A stretch of DNA of 64,000 nucleotides from Gammaproteobacteria bacterium (lineage in GTDB: Bacteria; Pseudomonadota; Gammaproteobacteria; Steroidobacterales; Woeseiaceae): NCBI GenBank assembly GCA_029884165.1, contig JAOUIH010000002.1, positions 40,715 through 104,714 on the forward strand, written 5' to 3'. The translations under genes and the position numbers were made by a program. The notes beneath the pieces were generated by a model. It saw only the letters and a list, made by a program, of their open reading frames with translations, did no database searches and was not told the origin of the DNA. This document shows positions 62,635 through 64,000 of the stretch, piece after piece; position 1 is the first letter of the stretch; every line of letters begins with the position of its first letter.

Positions 62635-63294
62635 ATGGACGCCGCCGCGCATATCGCTGACACTGCCGCGATGGACATTGACCGGGCCCGGAACGAACTT
62701 GCCGCGGCAAGCCGCGACATGCATATGCGCGGCTGGGTCCCGGCGACGAGCGGAAATTTCTCATTGCGGCTGGACGACGGTGACATCGCCATCACGGCGT
62801 CGGGCAGGGACAAGGCCCGCCTCACGGCGTCGGACATCCTGCGCCTAAGCCTCGAAGGACAGGCGCTGGAGGACCAGCGCCCCTCCGCGGAGACCGGGCT
62901 GCACCTGCAGCTCTATCGTCGCGACGCCGGGATCCGCGCCGTACTGCACACGCACTCGGTGACCGCGACCCTTGCGTCCATGCGCGAACCCGGCGGGCTC
63001 CGGTTCGAAGGGCTCGAAATACTGAAGGCCTTCCCCGGCATTCGCACACACGACGCCCGGCTCGATATCCCGGTGTTCGCGAACTCGCAGGATATCGCGG
63101 CGCTCGCGCGCCAGGTCGAAGGCCACATGCGGGAATTCGGCCAGGGACATGCCTACCTGATCGCCGGTCACGGGCTCTACACCTGGGGAGCGAGCCTCGA
63201 CGCCTGCATGCGCCAGCTTGAAGCGCTGGAGTATTTATTCGAATATCACCGGCTGCAGTACGTACCCGCAGCACAAGGGAGCGGAGCGCGATGA
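62635..63294 (+). CDS. mtnB: Methylthioribulose-1-phosphate dehydratase
   Basis: 219 residues from ATG 62635 (GGGG 5 nt upstream); ATG 62671 is an equally good start by family length. The class II aldolase fold has GWVPATSGNFSLRL, the zinc-binding HTHSVTATLASM and the AYLIAGHGLYTWG His motif. It dehydrates 5-methylthioribulose-1-phosphate in methionine salvage. It ends 4 nt into mtnD (ATGA). Confidence 0.93.
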   Translation: MDAAAHIADTAAMDIDRARNELAAASRDMHMRGWVPATSGNFSLRLDDGDIAITASGRDKARLTASDILRLSLEGQALEDQRPSAETGLHLQLYRRDAGIRAVLHTHSVTATLASMREPGGLRFEGLEILKAFPGIRTHDARLDIPVFANSQDIAALARQVEGHMREFGQGHAYLIAGHGLYTWGASLDACMRQLEALEYLFEYHRLQYVPAAQGSGAR

Positions 63295-63836
63295 GCGAGT
63301 TGAGGATCTTTTCGGATGATGACTCGGGCAAGCCCAGGATCAGCACGTCAGACCGGGGCAGGATAGCGGACCTGCTCGCCGCCCGGGGCGTACGCTTCGA
63401 GCAATGGGATGCCGGCGCCGCGATCCGGGCCGGCGACCCGCAGGACAAGGTCATAGCGGCCTATCGCGAGGATATCGATCGCCTGATGGCCGACGAAGGC
63501 TACCAGACCGTCGATGTCGTGAGCATGGCGCCCGACCACCCCGACAAAAAGGCATTCCGGCAGAAGTTCCTGGCCGAGCACACGCACAGCGATGACGAAG
63601 TGCGTTTCTTCGTGGACGGGCACGGGCTCTTTTCGCTGCACCTGGACAACGAGGTTTACGAGGTTCTGTGCGAGAAGGGCGACCTGATCAGCGTGCCGGC
63701 GAACACGCGTCACTGGTTCGATATGGGCCCCAACCCGCGTTTCGTCGCAATCCGGCTGTTCAATAATCCCGAGGGCTGGGTCGCAAATTTCACCGGCGCC
63801 GATATCGCCGAGCGCTTCAATCGCCTCGACAACTGA
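63291..63836 (+). CDS. mtnD: Acireductone dioxygenase
   Basis: 181 residues from ATG 63291, overlapping the mtnB stop. The cupin/ARD fold has the metal-binding HTHSDDEVRFFVDG motif (two His and a Glu) and the last His in VPANTRHWFDMG. Bound iron or nickel decides whether the reaction makes the methionine precursor keto-acid or an off-pathway product. Cytoplasmic. Confidence 0.95.
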   Translation: MSELRIFSDDDSGKPRISTSDRGRIADLLAARGVRFEQWDAGAAIRAGDPQDKVIAAYREDIDRLMADEGYQTVDVVSMAPDHPDKKAFRQKFLAEHTHSDDEVRFFVDGHGLFSLHLDNEVYEVLCEKGDLISVPANTRHWFDMGPNPRFVAIRLFNNPEGWVANFTGADIAERFNRLDN

Positions 63837-63866
63837 CTCGGCTGCGCGATTATCCCGGACCGTGCA

Positions 63867-64000
63867 TTGATCAACGCCATACTCACCGACATCGAGGGCA
63901 CGACCAGCTCGATCAGCTTCGTCAAGGACGTGCTGTTCCCGTATGCCGCAGCAGAGCTGCCGGACTTCGTGCGCTCACACAGGACCGACGAAGAAGTGCG
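63867..64000 (+). CDS. mtnC: Enolase-phosphatase MtnC, N-terminal part
   Basis: TTG 63867 starts a frame that runs off the right edge (44 codons visible). The beginning [21 protein letters not shown] is the MtnC signature with HAD-type DxE start (TDIEGTT). It lies 30 nt after mtnD and continues the operon. A GTG nearby at 63862 is out of frame and stops at once. Confidence 0.9.
   Translation, partial: MINAILTDIEGTTSSISFVKDVLFPYAAAELPDFVRSHRTDEEV

Noticed and set aside
61292..62764. N-terminal extension of the TPR regulator to 1274 residues
   Set aside because: It lies antisense to the aminotransferase gene; GTG 61291 has GGAG and starts exactly before the winged helix.
1..64000. CRISPR arrays, tRNA/rRNA genes, insertion sequences, prophage
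   Set aside because: No regularly spaced repeats, no tRNA-like cloverleaf, no transposase or integrase motifs were noticed; this was by eye and not a scan.

Overview
The window is a GC-rich, densely packed proteobacterial chromosome segment. A Xanthomonas-type type II secretion operon, a cbb3 oxidase cluster with its full maturation set, many outer-membrane-style lipoproteins and GTG/TTG starts point to a free-living, respiring gammaproteobacterium. A marine heterotroph of the Woeseiaceae/Steroidobacteraceae kind is my guess from gene content only. No tRNA, rRNA, CRISPR array, transposase or prophage was seen.

Layout. 1-1744: a large secreted multicopper oxidase, cut by the window edge. 1745-16540: an orphan-type LuxR response regulator faces a BarA-like hybrid kinase, then secretin gspD, then divergently gspEFGHIJKLMN. 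A shared palindromic motif sits in front of the oxidase/regulator pair and of the gspD/gspE pair. 16543-22039: a MurG-like glycosyltransferase, a DUF6502 regulator plus DUF5666 lipoprotein cassette, and an oligopeptide-binding lipoprotein. 22194-28489: a cell-surface sorting island in which a small CPBP (glutamic-type) intramembrane protease lies between two large exported proteins. Both carry the same kind of Cys-containing, hydrophobic, arginine-ended C-terminal signal. 28647-37732: a DSD1-type PLP enzyme, exported or cupin-fused VOC-domain proteins, a sodium-dependent neurotransmitter-type transporter, a YtcJ-like amidohydrolase, a TIGR01244-type phosphatase and a TauE/SafE exporter. 37902-47276: a DUF2189 membrane protein, then ccoNOQP, a small membrane protein, ccoG, a short FixH/CcoH-like protein, ccoI, ccoS and a TauE/SafE-like protein. 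47284-55699: an alcohol dehydrogenase-like protein lacking its structural zinc site, a cystine/dicarboxylate symporter, a BNR/sortilin-type propeller protein and a dipeptidyl-peptidase-IV-like lipoprotein. 55866-58398: a second DUF6502/DUF5666 cassette with a translationally coupled 36-residue Cys-rich micro-ORF. 58491-end: a cupredoxin-like lipoprotein, a CadC-like wHTH/TPR regulator and a methionine-salvage operon (aminotransferase, mtnB, mtnD, mtnC).

Functional reading. Much of the window serves export and peptide use: type II secretion, a C-terminal sorting protease with two substrates, secreted peptidases and propellers, a peptide-binding lipoprotein and a cystine symporter. A high-affinity oxidase supports respiration at low oxygen. 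The least described parts are the duplicated DUF6502/DUF5666 cassettes, the sorting island with a ribosome-site hairpin on one substrate mRNA, and the palindrome shared by the oxidase and secretion promoters.
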